Shown one piece after another: positions 21,658-33,560 of a DNA stretch of 64,000 nucleotides. Numbering within the stretch: the first letter of the stretch is position 1; every line of letters begins with the position of its first letter. The notes beneath the pieces were generated by a model that did no database searches, was not told where the DNA came from, and was given only the letters and a program-made list of their open reading frames with translations. Origin of the DNA: Corylus avellana (lineage: Eukaryota > Streptophyta > Magnoliopsida > Fagales > Betulaceae); assembly GCF_901000735.1 (NCBI RefSeq), contig NC_081542.1, forward strand, positions 28,225,093 through 28,289,092. The letters are read 5' to 3'. Both the position numbers and the translations under genes were made by a program.

Positions 21658-24600
21658 ATGGCTTGCATGAAACTGGGATCCAAAACTGATGCATTCCAAC
21701 GGCAAGGGCAGGCCTGGTATGTAATTGGGTCTCTCTGATATTTTCCTTTCTTTGATTCATACATGAAATCTATTGACTTTTGCACGACTTAATGTTGAGG
21801 ACAAAAAAGTTTACTCCCTCCCTATCACAGACAATTATTCTTAGTTAAGGTTGTTAGAGATGTTTCATGCGAAAAGATCTGTATGTGTCTGCGATCTGAA
21901 CGGACAAGTAATTTTTTCTTGAAATAGGAAGCTTGCTCGTTCTTCATCGGCTTATGACTCACAATCTTGTGTCACTCGTTTTTATTTTGAGCTTCACTTT
22001 CGTATATTAAGAAAACTTTTCTGTGTAGGTTTTGAGTTGAAATTGAGATCGTTAAATAGTTGCTTGGGAAGATGTGCATGCATTGCTGATAATATCAATA
22101 TATTTGCCTAAATAGAACTTTGATGAAGTGTCAATAGGTGAATGGTTTTCAATTTTCCCTTAATTATGTGGAAATAGTAGTTGAGGAATGGTTCAACTAA
22201 TTTGGGTGGGCGGTCCTTCTAGCTGGGTACCACAATCATTTTTTTAAGCTTGATAAAGCAGATGGACATTTCCAGCTGCTTTATCACAGATATCCCTATG
22301 GTTGTTTGATTTGACTCTTTAAAACTAATCTTATTCATTAGATTGGTTTTGTCATTTTACTAATATGTGCTTCAGCCGTTAGATCTCGTATAGTTAGAAT
22401 GATCCTGGCCCAGGATCTGGGTATTTTTCATTTTAAATAAATTTAACACACAAGCCCCCACCTGGGTTTTTGTCAAAATCGCAACATTGAGTGAAGTTTG
22501 GTTGTTTTCTTTAGTTTTATGAACTGATGGGTGCAAATGCGGTCATGTGTAAGCATAGTTAATATGATTATGGGGCGGGGGAAGTTCTTTTTTTCGTTTT
22601 TTGATTGATAAGTTATAGATGCACCTTGTGGGACATGAACCCTCCGCCTTACCTTGCTACAAATGGAGGAAATACCATTTGAGCTAAAGCTCGTTGGTAA
22701 ACGAGGGAAGTTCTTAAGGATGGGAAAAGTTGTTGGGCTTTGACCTCAAGCCAAGTGCTTGAGTTTGGTTTGGCATTTGACCTTCCATTACTTCCTTTTT
22801 TTTTTTTCAAATTTTTTTTCCTAGTTCTTTTTTATTCTGGGAAAGTTTGACTTCTTCCAAACTTTCTCCCCCCTCAATTGATCAAAGAATGTAAGAAATT
22901 GAGCAATGAATATTTCTCATTAAGTTCAAAATTTAGGATGGATATATCATATGTAAGACCAATTGGCTAGGAAGGATGGGTATAGGTATGGTATATGTTG
23001 ATGATTGGACAAGAGGGATATAGATAACAAAAAGGTTTCTAGTTGTAAACTTTAGGTGCATTAAACACACATACATTGATAAATTTATTGGAAATGTTTG
23101 TAGATATATAGCTTTATTCTCCGATTTTGGTATATTTAACATGTATTTGATATGTATTGGGGAATATGCGAGGAGTATTGGTATCTAATAAGTATATGAT
23201 GTGGATATGGCTCTCTTTTAGAAGCATCCATGGGCTCACATTTAGTGTATTACCTGCCAGAACTTATCTGGCCTCTTGTGGATTGTCTTGTGGTTAGAAT
23301 AAACAATCTGAGATGGCTTCACAAATGATCATTCATATTTATACTTGCATTCTTTGTGTATTGAGTCTTGTGGTTATGACAATGACACAACTTTAAGTGG
23401 TAAGATGAAAGAAGGAAGAATCGAAGATGGCTTTCTACCCATTTTAATGTGTATCTTCTGTTGATGGTGGAATTTATCAGAACATACAAGTCATAATATG
23501 ACTCTAGTATGTACAAACCTTAAACTTGTATAACAAGGAAACCTTTCTCATAAGATGGTTCGTCAAGGAAGAGGACCAATTGGTAACACTATTGAAATAC
23601 TGTCATTGAGATCAGTTTATATCTTTGCTTTGATTTGATAAAACGTGCCTTTAAGGATATTTATCATGTGCACTTCACAATGGATTATTGCTTATGAAAT
23701 GGTGTTTTTGATTTGCCATTTTTTAATTGGTGATATGCCCCAGGTCCTCTACTTGATCACAAAAGTGCTACTTCACTTACATGTGTGTGTGTGTGTGTGA
23801 GTGCGTGCGCGCATACGTGTGCATGTGTAACAATTCTTATTTTTTCTTCTCTTCTTTTTGACGTTTCATATACCTGTAATATTATAGGTTCTGCACAACT
23901 GGACTTCCTAGTGATATTGTTGTTGAAGTTGGGGAGATGTCCTTTCATCTTCACAAGGTACCCAATATTTACTATGTTAATATTCAATTCCTTTTGAGAT
24001 ATATATTGTCATTGTACTTTACTTGAATATAGACAATTGTTCAAAATAATTTGCTTCACCTTTTCAAAAACCTTATGTTGCTTCCTTTATCTAGTGGAGT
24101 TAATTCATTGGGTAAACGATCATTTATATTGCTTATATACTCAGATTCTGCCTGCCAGGGTTACTAACACTGAACAAGATTTCAATTACCTGTCCAATAG
24201 TCTCCTGGTGTAGAAGTAGGTTTAGATGTTAGTAATTCCTCATCCCCCCCCCCCTTCATTTTGAAACCTTGCCTCTTGATTATTGTGAGTAAGTTGCATG
24301 TTTTCCTACATTCTCATAAATTTTCGTCTCTTGATTTCTTGCCCAAGCTGGTTGTTGACTCCTACTCAAGGTGGGGGGCAGTCTCGTTATAATGTGGACC
24401 TGCATGCCAAACTAACTAGAGATCAGCATGTGATCATTATAAAGAACTTCTGATGAACTACACTTTATTAAGTCTTATCTCTCTCTCTCTCTCCTTTTTT
24501 TTTTTTTTTTTTTTTTTTCTAGTTATCCTGTTCAATTTACCTTTATGTCCAGTAAATTATGTATTAAATGATTGCTGAAATATTTTTTTGCTTCATATCA

Positions 24601-27236
24601 GCTGTAAGGTATAGTTCCTTACTTTTTTAGGTGAGGTGGAACAGGCAATACCATTTATAATGTCTTACACTTGTTAATAATTGATAATGCAGTTCCCTTT
24701 GCTCTCTAGAAGCGGGGTTATGGAAAAATTGATTGCAAAAGCATCTGAAGATGGAGACGAAGGATGTGTCATAAACCTTCCTGACATTCCTGGTGGGGCT
24801 AAAACTTTTGAACTTGTGGCCAAGTTCTGCTATGGGGTGAAGCTTGAACTTACATCCTCAAATGTTGTGTACCTACGCTGTGCTGCCGAGCATCTTGAAA
24901 TGAAAGAGGAGTATGGTGAAGGCAATTTGATTACTCAGACTGAGACCTTTCTGAATCAAGTAGTTCTTCGTAGTTGGAAAGACTCACTAAAGGCTCTGCA
25001 AACCTGTGATGATGTTCTCCCCTATGCTGAAGAACTTAACATTACAAAAAGGTGCATTGAGTCGCTAGCTACTAAGGCATGTACTGACCCAAATCTATTT
25101 GGCTGGCCTGTTATGGAGCATAGTGGGCCCATGCAGAGCCCCGGAGGGAGTGTGTTGTGGAATGGGATAAGTACAGGGGCTAAACCAAAGAATGCGAGTT
25201 CAGATTGGTGGTACGATGACGTATGTACTTTAAGTTTGCCTCTCTATAAGAGGTTGATTTCAGTCATGGAAGCTCGGGGCATCAAACAGGATATTATTGC
25301 TGGGTCCCTCACTTGCTATGCAAAAAGGTACCTGCCAGGTTTGAATCGGCGTCAGGGAGCCAGTGAGTCCAGTAACCGTCTGGCACCAGTGGCTATGGGG
25401 GCTCCGCCATCAGAAGAAGACCAGAAGCTTTTCTTGGAAGAGATTGATAGGCTACTTCCAATACAGAAGGGCCTAATGCCAACTAAGATCTTATTTGGTC
25501 TACTTCGAACATCCATGATTCTGCGAGTCAGCCAGTCTTGCATATCAAATTTGGAGAAAAGAATTGGGATGCAGCTTGATCAAGCTACAGTGGAAGATCT
25601 GTTGATGCCCAATTTCTCTTATTCCATGGAGACACTATACAATGTTGACTGTGTGCAACGGATTCTTGAGCACTTTCTTGAGATGGATCAGGTTTCAGGT
25701 GGGGCCTCTCCATGTGCAATCGATGATGGCCAATTGATTGGCTCACCTTCATTGACACCAGTCACAATGGTAGCCAAGCTAATCGATGGGTACCTCGCAG
25801 AGGTTGCCCCTGATGTTAATTTGAAGCCCCCCAAATTTCAGGCTCTTGCTGCTGCAGTTCCTGACTATGCAAGGCCCTTGGATGATGGTCTTTACCGCGC
25901 GATAGACATTTATCTGAAGGTATTGATTATTTCATTCACATACAAAACCCTGGGCCTGAATAGCTCGTAATTCATTTTGACTTCTAACATAGTTGAACAG
26001 GAAATTGTGTGAAAGAACATACTACGTCTTAGCCCAAACTTGCTACTCTCAATCCTGGCCAATTTCAGCTGTTGACTGCACCCAACCTGAATCACCTCAA
26101 TTCAAATTCAGTTGGGTCAGGTTACAATTTTGACAGGATTTGGTTTCTTTGATTTTTTTGTTTTGTTTTGTTCTTTTTTTTTTTTTTGGTATATCTTATT
26201 TTATTTATCTGGCGCTTTTCTATTCTTTCTCCTATTAGAACGTGCCCCCATGTTTATGTAGTTGGTACTTGATTTATGAAAGTTTGGCTGACTCTCAGCA
26301 CTGCACATCAAGTTGCTTCTGTCTGTGAAACTGAAACAAACTACTGCCACCAAACCAAGGTCGGTTTCACTTCGTCTTGGTTTCAGTCTGGAAATTTGAA
26401 CCAGACAGGGCTACCTTCTGCTGAGTCCCCAATTTTTAATCCTTATGTCCTTTTTATTTGTATTTATGGACACTTATTGACAGAGCAATCAGCTTCAAGT
26501 TTGTTGCTGTTGGCACTGGATTTACCAGGGTCTGAAATCATATTATAGGGCCCTTAGAAAAATGAAAGGGACAAAAAAATAATGATAAAAAAAGAAGACA
26601 ACATACTAGATTGGAAACACTTTTTAAATTTGGGCTTATTTGGTTTCCCTTTGGTTATCAAACCTGCAGTCACACCCATGGTTGGCAGAGTCGGAAAGAG
26701 AACAACTCTGCAGGCTGATGGACTGCCAGAAGCTTTCCTTAGAAGCATGCACCCATGCTGCACAGAATGAGAGGCTTCCTCTTAGAATAGTTGTTCAAGT
26801 TCTCTTCTTTGAGCAGCTTCAGCTCAGGACATCCATTGCTGGCTGCTTTCTGGTTTCAGATAATCTTGATGGATCAAGACAGTTAAGAAGTGGGATTGCT
26901 GCATCTAATGAAGGAGGAGGAGGAGGAGGAGGAGGCTGGGCCACCGCCGTGAGGGAGAATCAGGTTTTGAAGGTCGGAATGGATCACATGAGGTTGCGAG
27001 TATCTGAGCTGGAGAAGGAATGTACAAACATGAGGCAGGAGATTGAGAAGTTGGGTCGTGTAAAGGGTTCGAGTGCCTGGGGAAGCGTGTCGAAGAAATT
27101 TGGGTTTAAGTTGAAGTCTCAGATGTGCAGTGCTCAAGCTGAATCTGTTAGCAATCAGAATACTGGTAATGGGAAGGTCGAGAAGTTGAAGGAAAGGCAT
27201 GGAAAGAACAAGAAAAATTCATCTCATATTGAATAG
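21658..27236 (+). CDS. NPH3/RPT2-family protein with BTB domain (At1g30440-like), four exons
   Basis: A complete spliced gene. Exons are 21658-21716, 23888-23957, 24693-25919 and 26670-27236, each with GT/AG borders and matching phase, giving 640 aa (TAG at 27234-27236). The N-terminus starts [20 protein letters not shown] and continues through the BTB/POZ fold (about aa 20-140: [40 protein letters not shown]). The NPH3 domain begins at DWWYDD (aa 214) and runs to [12 protein letters not shown] (about aa 505), spanning the exon 3/4 junction at [11 protein letters not shown] run of eight glycines (aa 534-541) precedes a coiled coil (about aa 550-582). Relatives are plasma-membrane-associated BTB adaptors for CUL3 ligases in phototropin and auxin-transport signalling. 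The closest remembered relative is Arabidopsis At1g30440 (about 665 aa). The open frame upstream of exon 3 (from 24681) is intronic. No break is seen. Confidence 0.93.
22590..22704 (-). mobile_element. tRNA-derived SINE in intron 1 of the NPH3 gene
   Basis: A 115-bp element bracketed by the 11-bp TSD GGGAAGTTCTT at 22579-22589 and 22705-22715. On the minus strand it has an A-box-like word (AGCTCAAATGGTA), then about 30 nt later a B-box-like word (GGTTCATGTCCC). The 3' end reads ACTTATCAATC followed by an A-run. Order and spacing of the two boxes fit a pol III promoter. It sits antisense in the first intron. Confidence 0.8.
23781..23825. repeat. (GT)n microsatellite in intron 1
   Basis: Alternating purine-pyrimidine tract, (TG)9 followed by degenerate TG/CG steps (GTGCGTGCGCGCATACGTG). 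This is potential Z-DNA. It lies about 60-105 nt upstream of the exon 2 acceptor. Confidence 0.8.
24477..24518. repeat. (CT)n plus T-run in intron 2
   Basis: A (CT)n stretch followed by about 25 T residues, about 175 nt upstream of the exon 3 acceptor. A C-run at 24245-24254 lies in the same intron. Confidence 0.75.
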
Positions 27237-27451
27237 ACCATTTCCTTTCTTAATTGTTTATTATTTTGTACCATTTCCTTCATAACTTATCATTTGTAAT
27301 TCCACTTTTTTTTAATCTCCAAGTTAGAAACGAAGATTTCATCTCCCCCTTCTGTTTGTTTGCTTTTAGTTTTCCCTTCATCGATCTTAACCAAGTATGA
27401 TATAGAGATGGATGGAAGAAAGTGTAATGTGTTTTTTGTAACTGAAGCAAG

Positions 27452-27495
<44 letters not shown>

Positions 27496-27500
27496 CTATT
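27237..27500 (+). promoter_or_regulatory. 3' UTR region of the NPH3 gene with (TC)n microsatellite
   Basis: T-rich sequence after the stop. The (TC)n tract at 27453-27490 has about 19 units. TTTGTAAT and TTTGTAACTGAAG words are possible plant near- or far-upstream elements; the cleavage site was not assigned. Confidence 0.4.
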
Positions 27501-29080
27501 TTACCTTTCTTGAAGGGCTTGATGGATTAAAGTTTGCCACTGAGTTGCTTCACATACTTCTGGTGTGTGTTGTGATTTGGTTGAGTAAACTGACCAAGCA
27601 AAATAATATGTTTATATGTCTTAATTTAGTTCATAAACATACTTATTCGCCGGAATGCGTTTAAACTTTGTTTCGTTTATGAATTTTAATTTACTGCATT
27701 TTAAGATATATATATATATAATGTGTGTGTGTGGGGGGGAAAGGGAGGGAATTATAAATAAAAAACAAATGCGACAGTGCTTTTCTAAGAATAGTTGGAA
27801 ATGGGTCAAATAAATGACTTGGCCTATCAAATGAACTGATACCACTGATGAAGGTGGTTAAAGATGCCAACATTTCATAGACGGTAAAAAACCTATAAGA
27901 ATTATCAGTTCTATTTAGTTGTGGAGTTGATTGTATGCTGCCGTTCTTCTCTGACCTTGAGTAAAGGCTATCACTCCCCCCAGCCTGACTTCTGATCAGC
28001 CATATAATATGAACATTGTTTTTTGGAAGTTAAGAAAATTCAACAAGGTTTCCATCTTCCATAAAACTTCAAAGTTGAGTAATATTATCAATTTTGAATA
28101 AATTGGATGCATCCAACAATAAATTTGCCTTAATAATATATTCATATTGAGTGCATAAGTAGGACAGGATATGCATTTCCTGGTGAATAGAGCTTTATAA
28201 TTATGAGTTTCATCTATTTACCTATGAACTTTCTTACCATAAAACTGGACATTAAGGAAGAACTTTAGTTGTACCTTTTGACACAAAATGGAGTACCATT
28301 AGATTCGAATTATTGCATGGGGAATGAAATTGGAAATATAACACCAAATGGGAGTAAAATGCATGTCCTAACGTATTATGAGAAATTGAAGACGGAAAAT
28401 GTGGGACAACCTTCCACTGCTGGGGGTAGCTGGAATGACCATCCTCCAGCAATGGGTGGTTGCTCCCTTGTAACGATCTTGGAATTAATTAATTGGTAAA
28501 TAACTCGATTGTCTCCCTAAACTCATTTACCAAGTAAATAAGTTCAAATATATCCTCTACTCATCAAAAAGAGATTACTAAGAATAACACCCCTCCTCAT
28601 TGACACATAATATTGTTTGCTTTTGGCTTTCCCGAATCAGACTTCCTAGGAGATCGTCCATCTTGGTACTACTTTCGCATAAGCTCGCTTAACTGCGGAG
28701 TTCTGATAGGATCATGACCATCATGACTTTAAAACGCGTTGTTGATATAAAGGGTGTAAGTATACATATAAACACATTTCCATCTCCATACCCAGGCAAT
28801 GTGAGATGCCACACTAAGCAGCATAAATATATGACTTTTCTTTTATTAATGCAATCATAGCATTTACTAAGAGTCACATATTAACTAAAATCACTACATT
28901 ATACTTATCATTACTAAAAAGAATATCTATGCTAAACCTTAATACACAAGTACATCTCAAAACACTAGGTTTGAAACATCACCAAAAAGTACTAATTACC
29001 ATGAGTAGCCTGCAAAATTCTGCAATAAGTCCTCAAACAAAAACTAAATCAATATTGTTATGTCAAATGTCTGCAACTGC
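27500..29080. other. Gene-free DNA
   Basis: Contains (TA)/(TG) microsatellites with a G-run at 27707-27742. The short frames at 28252-28499 overlap on both strands and resemble no protein. No element boundary was recognised. Confidence 0.4.
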
Positions 29081-29634
29081 CTCGAGATCCGTATTACCAA
29101 AAACCTAGTTGGCTTCTTTGTAAAACATTTGTGTTTTCCAGTCAGTTTTCCTCTAGAGTGAGTGTGAGAGAGTGTCTTGGAGGAGGAGGAGTCTTCTTGG
29201 TCTTTTGTGGTTTAAGGAGGTAACTTTCCTAGCCCAACTAATTTTATTAGTTGTTTTACTATTTGGTTTGTTTTCGTGGCATAACTTGTAGGTTTAAGCC
29301 TTTAGATGGCTTTTGTTGGCTTTAACACTAGCTTAACGATGAATTAGTGGATTGATGATATTGGACGCATCTTTTCTGCATGAGTGCATTACTGTGGTTT
29401 AGGACTATATTTCGGATCATGTTAAGACCTAAGGACGTACCAAGAGGAGGTTTTATTGGTTTTTGGTTTGAGATGAGTTTTTGCCGATCACCAAACGTTC
29501 AACCCTCATCTGGATGAACGTTTGATGTCGTGACTGAATGTTCAACCTCTTATATTTGATCATTTGATGGTCAGACAGTAAGCTTATTCTGAGCATGTAA
29601 CGCCCCCAAATCTGGCCTTGACCAGTTTGGTAGG
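29080..29634 (+). mobile_element. LTR relic(s) abutting ATH-1
   Basis: Leader-like sequence (GAGAGTGTCTTGGAGGAGG, 29166 onward) is followed by a cluster of AACGTT words (CCAAACGTTCAACC and GATGAACGTTTGATG at 29490-29530, which are inverted relatives). Then TGTAACGCCCCC at 29596 looks like the start of another LTR. ATH-1 begins directly after it. Boundaries and superfamily are uncertain. Confidence 0.35.
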
Positions 29635-31036
29635 TGATGTGGTCTTTTTAAAGCAAAATAATATCAATAATAATAAAACACTCGCAATAGTACGAATCCT
29701 CGTAGGAAAGGGCTATATTGAGGGTGTCGAATCTCAAGGACTGCGTAGGAATTGCTATCAAGTTTTGCAAGACTAAAAGTAACTTAAGAAAAGATTTGTC
29801 ATTTTGTTGTTGACTAAAGTGCATAAAATAAACGCAAAAGAGAATTGCAATATAAGAGAGAGAGAATATAGGGTATTGACTTCACCGTTATCCGCACATT
29901 AATGGTTAATCATATTTAATTAGAGAAATTCATTTTATGCATGATAAAAATAAACAAGAAATTACCATATTAAGGAATAAGTATAATCCATCTTCGGTTG
30001 GCATGGACTGTCCACCTAACCACTAAGATGCGGTACAATCCGTCTTCCCTAATTATGGACTATCTAATTCCTTAATAGGGTACATATAATCAAGAGAATA
30101 GTATAACCCATTTTTGGTTGGTACGGACCGTCTACCTAAATTACACTAAACTAAAATGTAGTACGATCTGTCTTCCCTAGGTATGGCCTATCTAACCCTC
30201 TTGATCATATGTCAATTAAACTCGTTGTATAATCATCATCTCCATAATCATATAAAACAAGAATGATTTGAGCTCAATACAGATAAAAAGCTTTCTAAGA
30301 CAAGTTAAGAAATTCACCAATATTGATTTTGAATTTAGAATAATTGCATTTAAACATTAAGAACAACATCAAATTGTAGCAATCATCATAATTATACAAC
30401 CAACATGCATAAACAAAAATTTTCTAAATTAAGATACAATCAAACTATTGTGCTTGGATAGGGTTATATCAATACCCCACGAGTGGTTTAGCCGCTCATG
30501 ACTCTACTACGATGGCCTCCTGCCATGACGTACTTCCCTTCAACTCTTCAAGCCATCAAGAAGTATTTACTGAATTTTTGCTCTAGGTAGCAGTGTAATT
30601 TTTTCAATGTTTAGAGGCCTATTTATAGGGATTAGGAGAACCCTAGAAGCCCTATAAACTCTAGAAAAATCATAGGTCAGTCTCTTAGTTCAAGTGGGAG
30701 ACTGAAAACCCAATCCAAGTTGGAAAATGACTTCTGCCGAGTTCTGGAAAGCCGAGTGTGCTTGAGCCCAAGGGGAATGCGCTCGAGCGCATGTGTGCTA
30801 GACCTTAGTTGGTGGGGTGCTCGTGCGCAGGTGCGCTTGAGCCCTTCTGCTGGTGTGCTCAATCCTAGGCCTTCAAGATGCTCCCAAAATGTGCTTTTTG
30901 CCCAATTTTCAATGGAGTTCTTGCACCTTTCATTTAAAACACTGAAGCACAAAACAAAATCAAACAAATAACAACACTAAGGAAGTAACATATGCGAGTT
31001 TATGGAGCTTGAATGTGCAACATTCGGCACTTATCA
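29635..31036 (-). mobile_element. ATH-1 3' LTR (divergent Athila-like subfamily)
   Basis: In sense orientation (minus strand) it begins TGATAAGTGCC at 31036 and ends ACATCA at about 29635, giving TGAT...ATCA ends and about 1.4 kb, like the other LTRs here. A TATA box (CCTATAAATA on the minus strand) lies at about 30619-30628. U3 carries a cluster of TCGAGC-type words (30760-30850). U5 contains two repeated modules about 110-130 nt apart (ATAATCCATCTTCGGTTGG and ATAACCCATTTTTGGTTGG, with ATCCGTCTTCCCTA / ATCTGTCTTCCCTA). The left end is the least certain. Confidence 0.6.
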
Positions 31037-31049
31037 CACTCCCAAACTT
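31037..31049 (-). other. ATH-1 polypurine tract
   Basis: Minus strand AAGTTTGGGAGTG directly precedes the LTR start. It matches the tracts of ATH-2 (37899-37911), ATH-3 (44134-44146) and ATH-4 (49460-49472), consensus AAGTTTGGRNGTG. It is the plus-strand priming site in reverse transcription. Confidence 0.75.
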
Positions 31050-31830
31050 ACATATTGCTAGTCCTTTAGCAATACAAAATGGAAACAAAACTAACAAAAA
31101 AAGAAGAAGATAAATCCTTCTTTCGTGGGATATACGATTGCATTTAGCGTATGGAACAAGCCTTTCAAACCCCTAGGAATCCCTAGAGGATGAGTGAAGT
31201 CTCGTAAGGGTTTAACAGGAATGATACTCACAAACATTATTAGTACCATGTTATCCCCAAGAATGTAGCATAATAAAAATCATGGTTCTCATTCATTAGC
31301 AAGCTTAACAAAACAAACTCCATCTTCACAATTCCCAGAAATTTAGAGTCAAATTACTACACATGACACTATGAGATATGACAAGGTTCAACTAGTGTAA
31401 AGTGAACTTCACACATGGTCATGAGGCTTAAAAAACTAATCTCAATCATGAATGTTTCAATACTCAAAATTCATTGGACTTCCCATCAGATGAAATAACC
31501 AAGGCAATTTATTTTATTTTTATTTTATGCAGGCTGTGCAGTGCTTAGCTCCTTTAAGCTTTTTAATCGACCCATGTATCGAGCGTTAAGCCAATGACTC
31601 CCAAACTAGATGGCTTTAGGGCATTAGGTGTTAAGACACTCATAAGAGCTTACTAACTCGAGTCAAAAAGGGTACAAAGCTAAATTAGCCATGCTATCAA
31701 TCAACCCAAATTCCCCATGTTTTGACTCGAACACTCACTGCTTAATGAGGCAAGGGTCCGATTACTCAGTGAAAAGCTTTAAAGTGATCAATATTATTAT
31801 TATTATTATTATTATGCCAAGGTTATTCCT
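31050..31830 (-). mobile_element. ATH-1 3' non-coding internal region, part 1
   Basis: Conserved non-coding stretch between ORF3 and the polypurine tract. It is also present in ATH-2 (37912-39300), ATH-3 (44147-44840) and ATH-4 (48300-49459). It contains blocks such as CCTAGAGGATGAGTGAAGTC and CTTACTAACTCGAGTCAAAA. Interrupted at 31831 by solo LTR S1 and resumes at 33204. Confidence 0.65.
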
Positions 31831-33198
31831 TGTTGTGCCAAATACCCACCTAAATTAATAGGTAAATACTTGGTTTGTTTTACTTGCAAGTGCACAAGAT
31901 CAAACGATAGTATAGCAGGCAAATACGAGATTATTCCCACGAGGATTGGTAAATTATGTTTAGAAGTAATTTCCTATTTAATTAAACAAATAAAATTCAA
32001 TTGTCACTATTGAATTAAAATAATAGATAAACTAAAACTAAAAAGAATTAGGGTTTTGATATCCACCACTAATCAGACTAATTAAGATAACAATATGCCA
32101 ATGCGCCAATTATACCGATATGCCTAATGTTTGCCAACCTAAGGGCATGGGTATCTACTCCTTAAGCTATTGATTTCTCTAAGCATCGAATTAGGCGTGG
32201 GTGTCTACTCTAATTCTTTTCTTTCTTAAAGGATTTAGTATGGGTGTCTACTACGTTGTTTTTTAAGAAAGCATAAATCTGTGGAAATCGACAAACACAC
32301 GAGGCCTAGGGCATGGGTGTCTACTCCCGGTTCCCCATGTTGATTAACCCAAGAATCCGGTGTGGATATCTTTTGTTACTTTATTAAACCCAGGACTCGG
32401 TCATCCAAATTGATTTAACTAACTAGTCCATACCACATGCATATGTTGGCCAGACAAACACATACGAGGAATACAAGATAACATGTATTAATCAACTTGA
32501 ATACACCAAAATATAATTGTAGCAAAGGCGCCAATATTGCAATCATAAATAGACATGATTAGGGCTTCAATCTAGCCCTAATTAAAAATATAAACTACAT
32601 AATAAAGATAAAAGGTGGAAGAGAAGAAAACCCAAACTCCTTTTGATCTAGCCTTCAGTTCCTTTCCAGAGCTTGTGCCTTTTTTCTCCACACCTATTCC
32701 TAGAGGCTATGAGGTATATTTATAGGCTTTAGAAGTCCTTGTTACACAAGTAAACCTAGGAAATTCGTAGTGTTTTACTCCTATTACAAGTGGGAGTTGG
32801 AAAACCCTAATATGGAAAGTATATCAGTCTGGACGCACTTTTGATGTGTCACCTGCGCACGGGTGCGATCGATCGCAACCCGTGTGTGCTCGATCGCACG
32901 TCTGCAATCGAGCCTCTTCTATTGTGCGCTCGATCGCACATGGCTGGTTCACTGCTTGTCTTCTTTAGTAGTGCGCTTGATCGTAGGGCACCTGCGATCG
33001 ATCGCACTGTCAAGGGCTCCAACTTTTCCTAATTTCTCTCTTTGAGCCCAAATCTTCCAGATTTACTTTATTTTCTTCCAAAAGCCTACAAAAGCATGTA
33101 AAACCCAGAAAGGAACTAAAATAACACAAATGAACAATATTAAGGAATTAACACACATAAGTTTAAGGGTTAAAATATAGATATTTTGGCACTTAACA
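31831..33198 (-). mobile_element. Solo LTR S1, TSD TTCCT
   Basis: 1,368 bp starting TGTTGTGCCAAATACC and ending GGCACTTAACA on the plus strand (sense LTR TGTTAAGTGCC...CAACA). The 5-bp word TTCCT occurs at 31826-31830 and 33199-33203. It lacks a primer-binding site and polypurine tract of its own, so it is a solo LTR made by LTR-LTR recombination. A TATA box (TATTTATAGG on plus) lies at about 32717-32726, four CATGGGTGTCTACT-type modules at 32144-32326, and a CGATCG word cluster at 32850-33007. It is nested in ATH-1 internal DNA. Confidence 0.9.
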
Positions 33199-33203
33199 TT
33201 CCT

Positions 33204-33560
33204 CCAACAAGTTACCCAACTGCATCCAAGATATTGACAACATACATAATTGATTTCAAATTTCATACCCCACAAACTACGTGTTAATGTGCTTGTGAGA
33301 ATCAAATTGAAACAGGTAATATCTCATGTTGCCAAAGAAAGTAACAAAATCTCTAATTCCCTAGTCAAGTGATCATGTGTTCATCATGTTAAGCTCACCA
33401 ACAAAATGCAAACCAGAATTTAAAATCAAGTGCATGCTCAAGAATAACATGTGTACACAGACCCCCAAACTTGAATCGCATAGTGTCCTCAGTGTGTGGA
33501 TAGAGAAAATAAAACAATGCAGGGGATAGGAGTACTTGAATAGTCACTGCAGTGCAGAAG
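33204..33560 (-). mobile_element. ATH-1 3' non-coding internal region, part 2
   Basis: Continuation of the internal region after S1: CAACAAGTTACCCAACTGC aligns with the ATH-2 counterpart CAAGTCATCCAG near 38700. Includes the degenerate counterpart of the ACACATTG hairpin seen in ATH-2 and ATH-4. No coding capacity was recognised. Confidence 0.6.

Noticed and set aside
24681..24692. ATG-started frame (MIMQ...) upstream of exon 3 as the NPH3 gene start
   Set aside because: The residues before FPLLSRSG are intronic. The conserved N-terminus is encoded by exons 1 and 2 with matching splice phases, and AG at 24691-24692 is the acceptor.
30677..30971. Antiparallel ORFs near the ATH-1 LTR
   Set aside because: They overlap the U3 word cluster of the LTR and have no resemblance to proteins.
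32144..32326. Regularly recurring 17-nt modules as a CRISPR-like array
   Set aside because: The spacing is unequal, the intervening DNA is conserved between copies, and the modules lie in LTRs of a plant genome.
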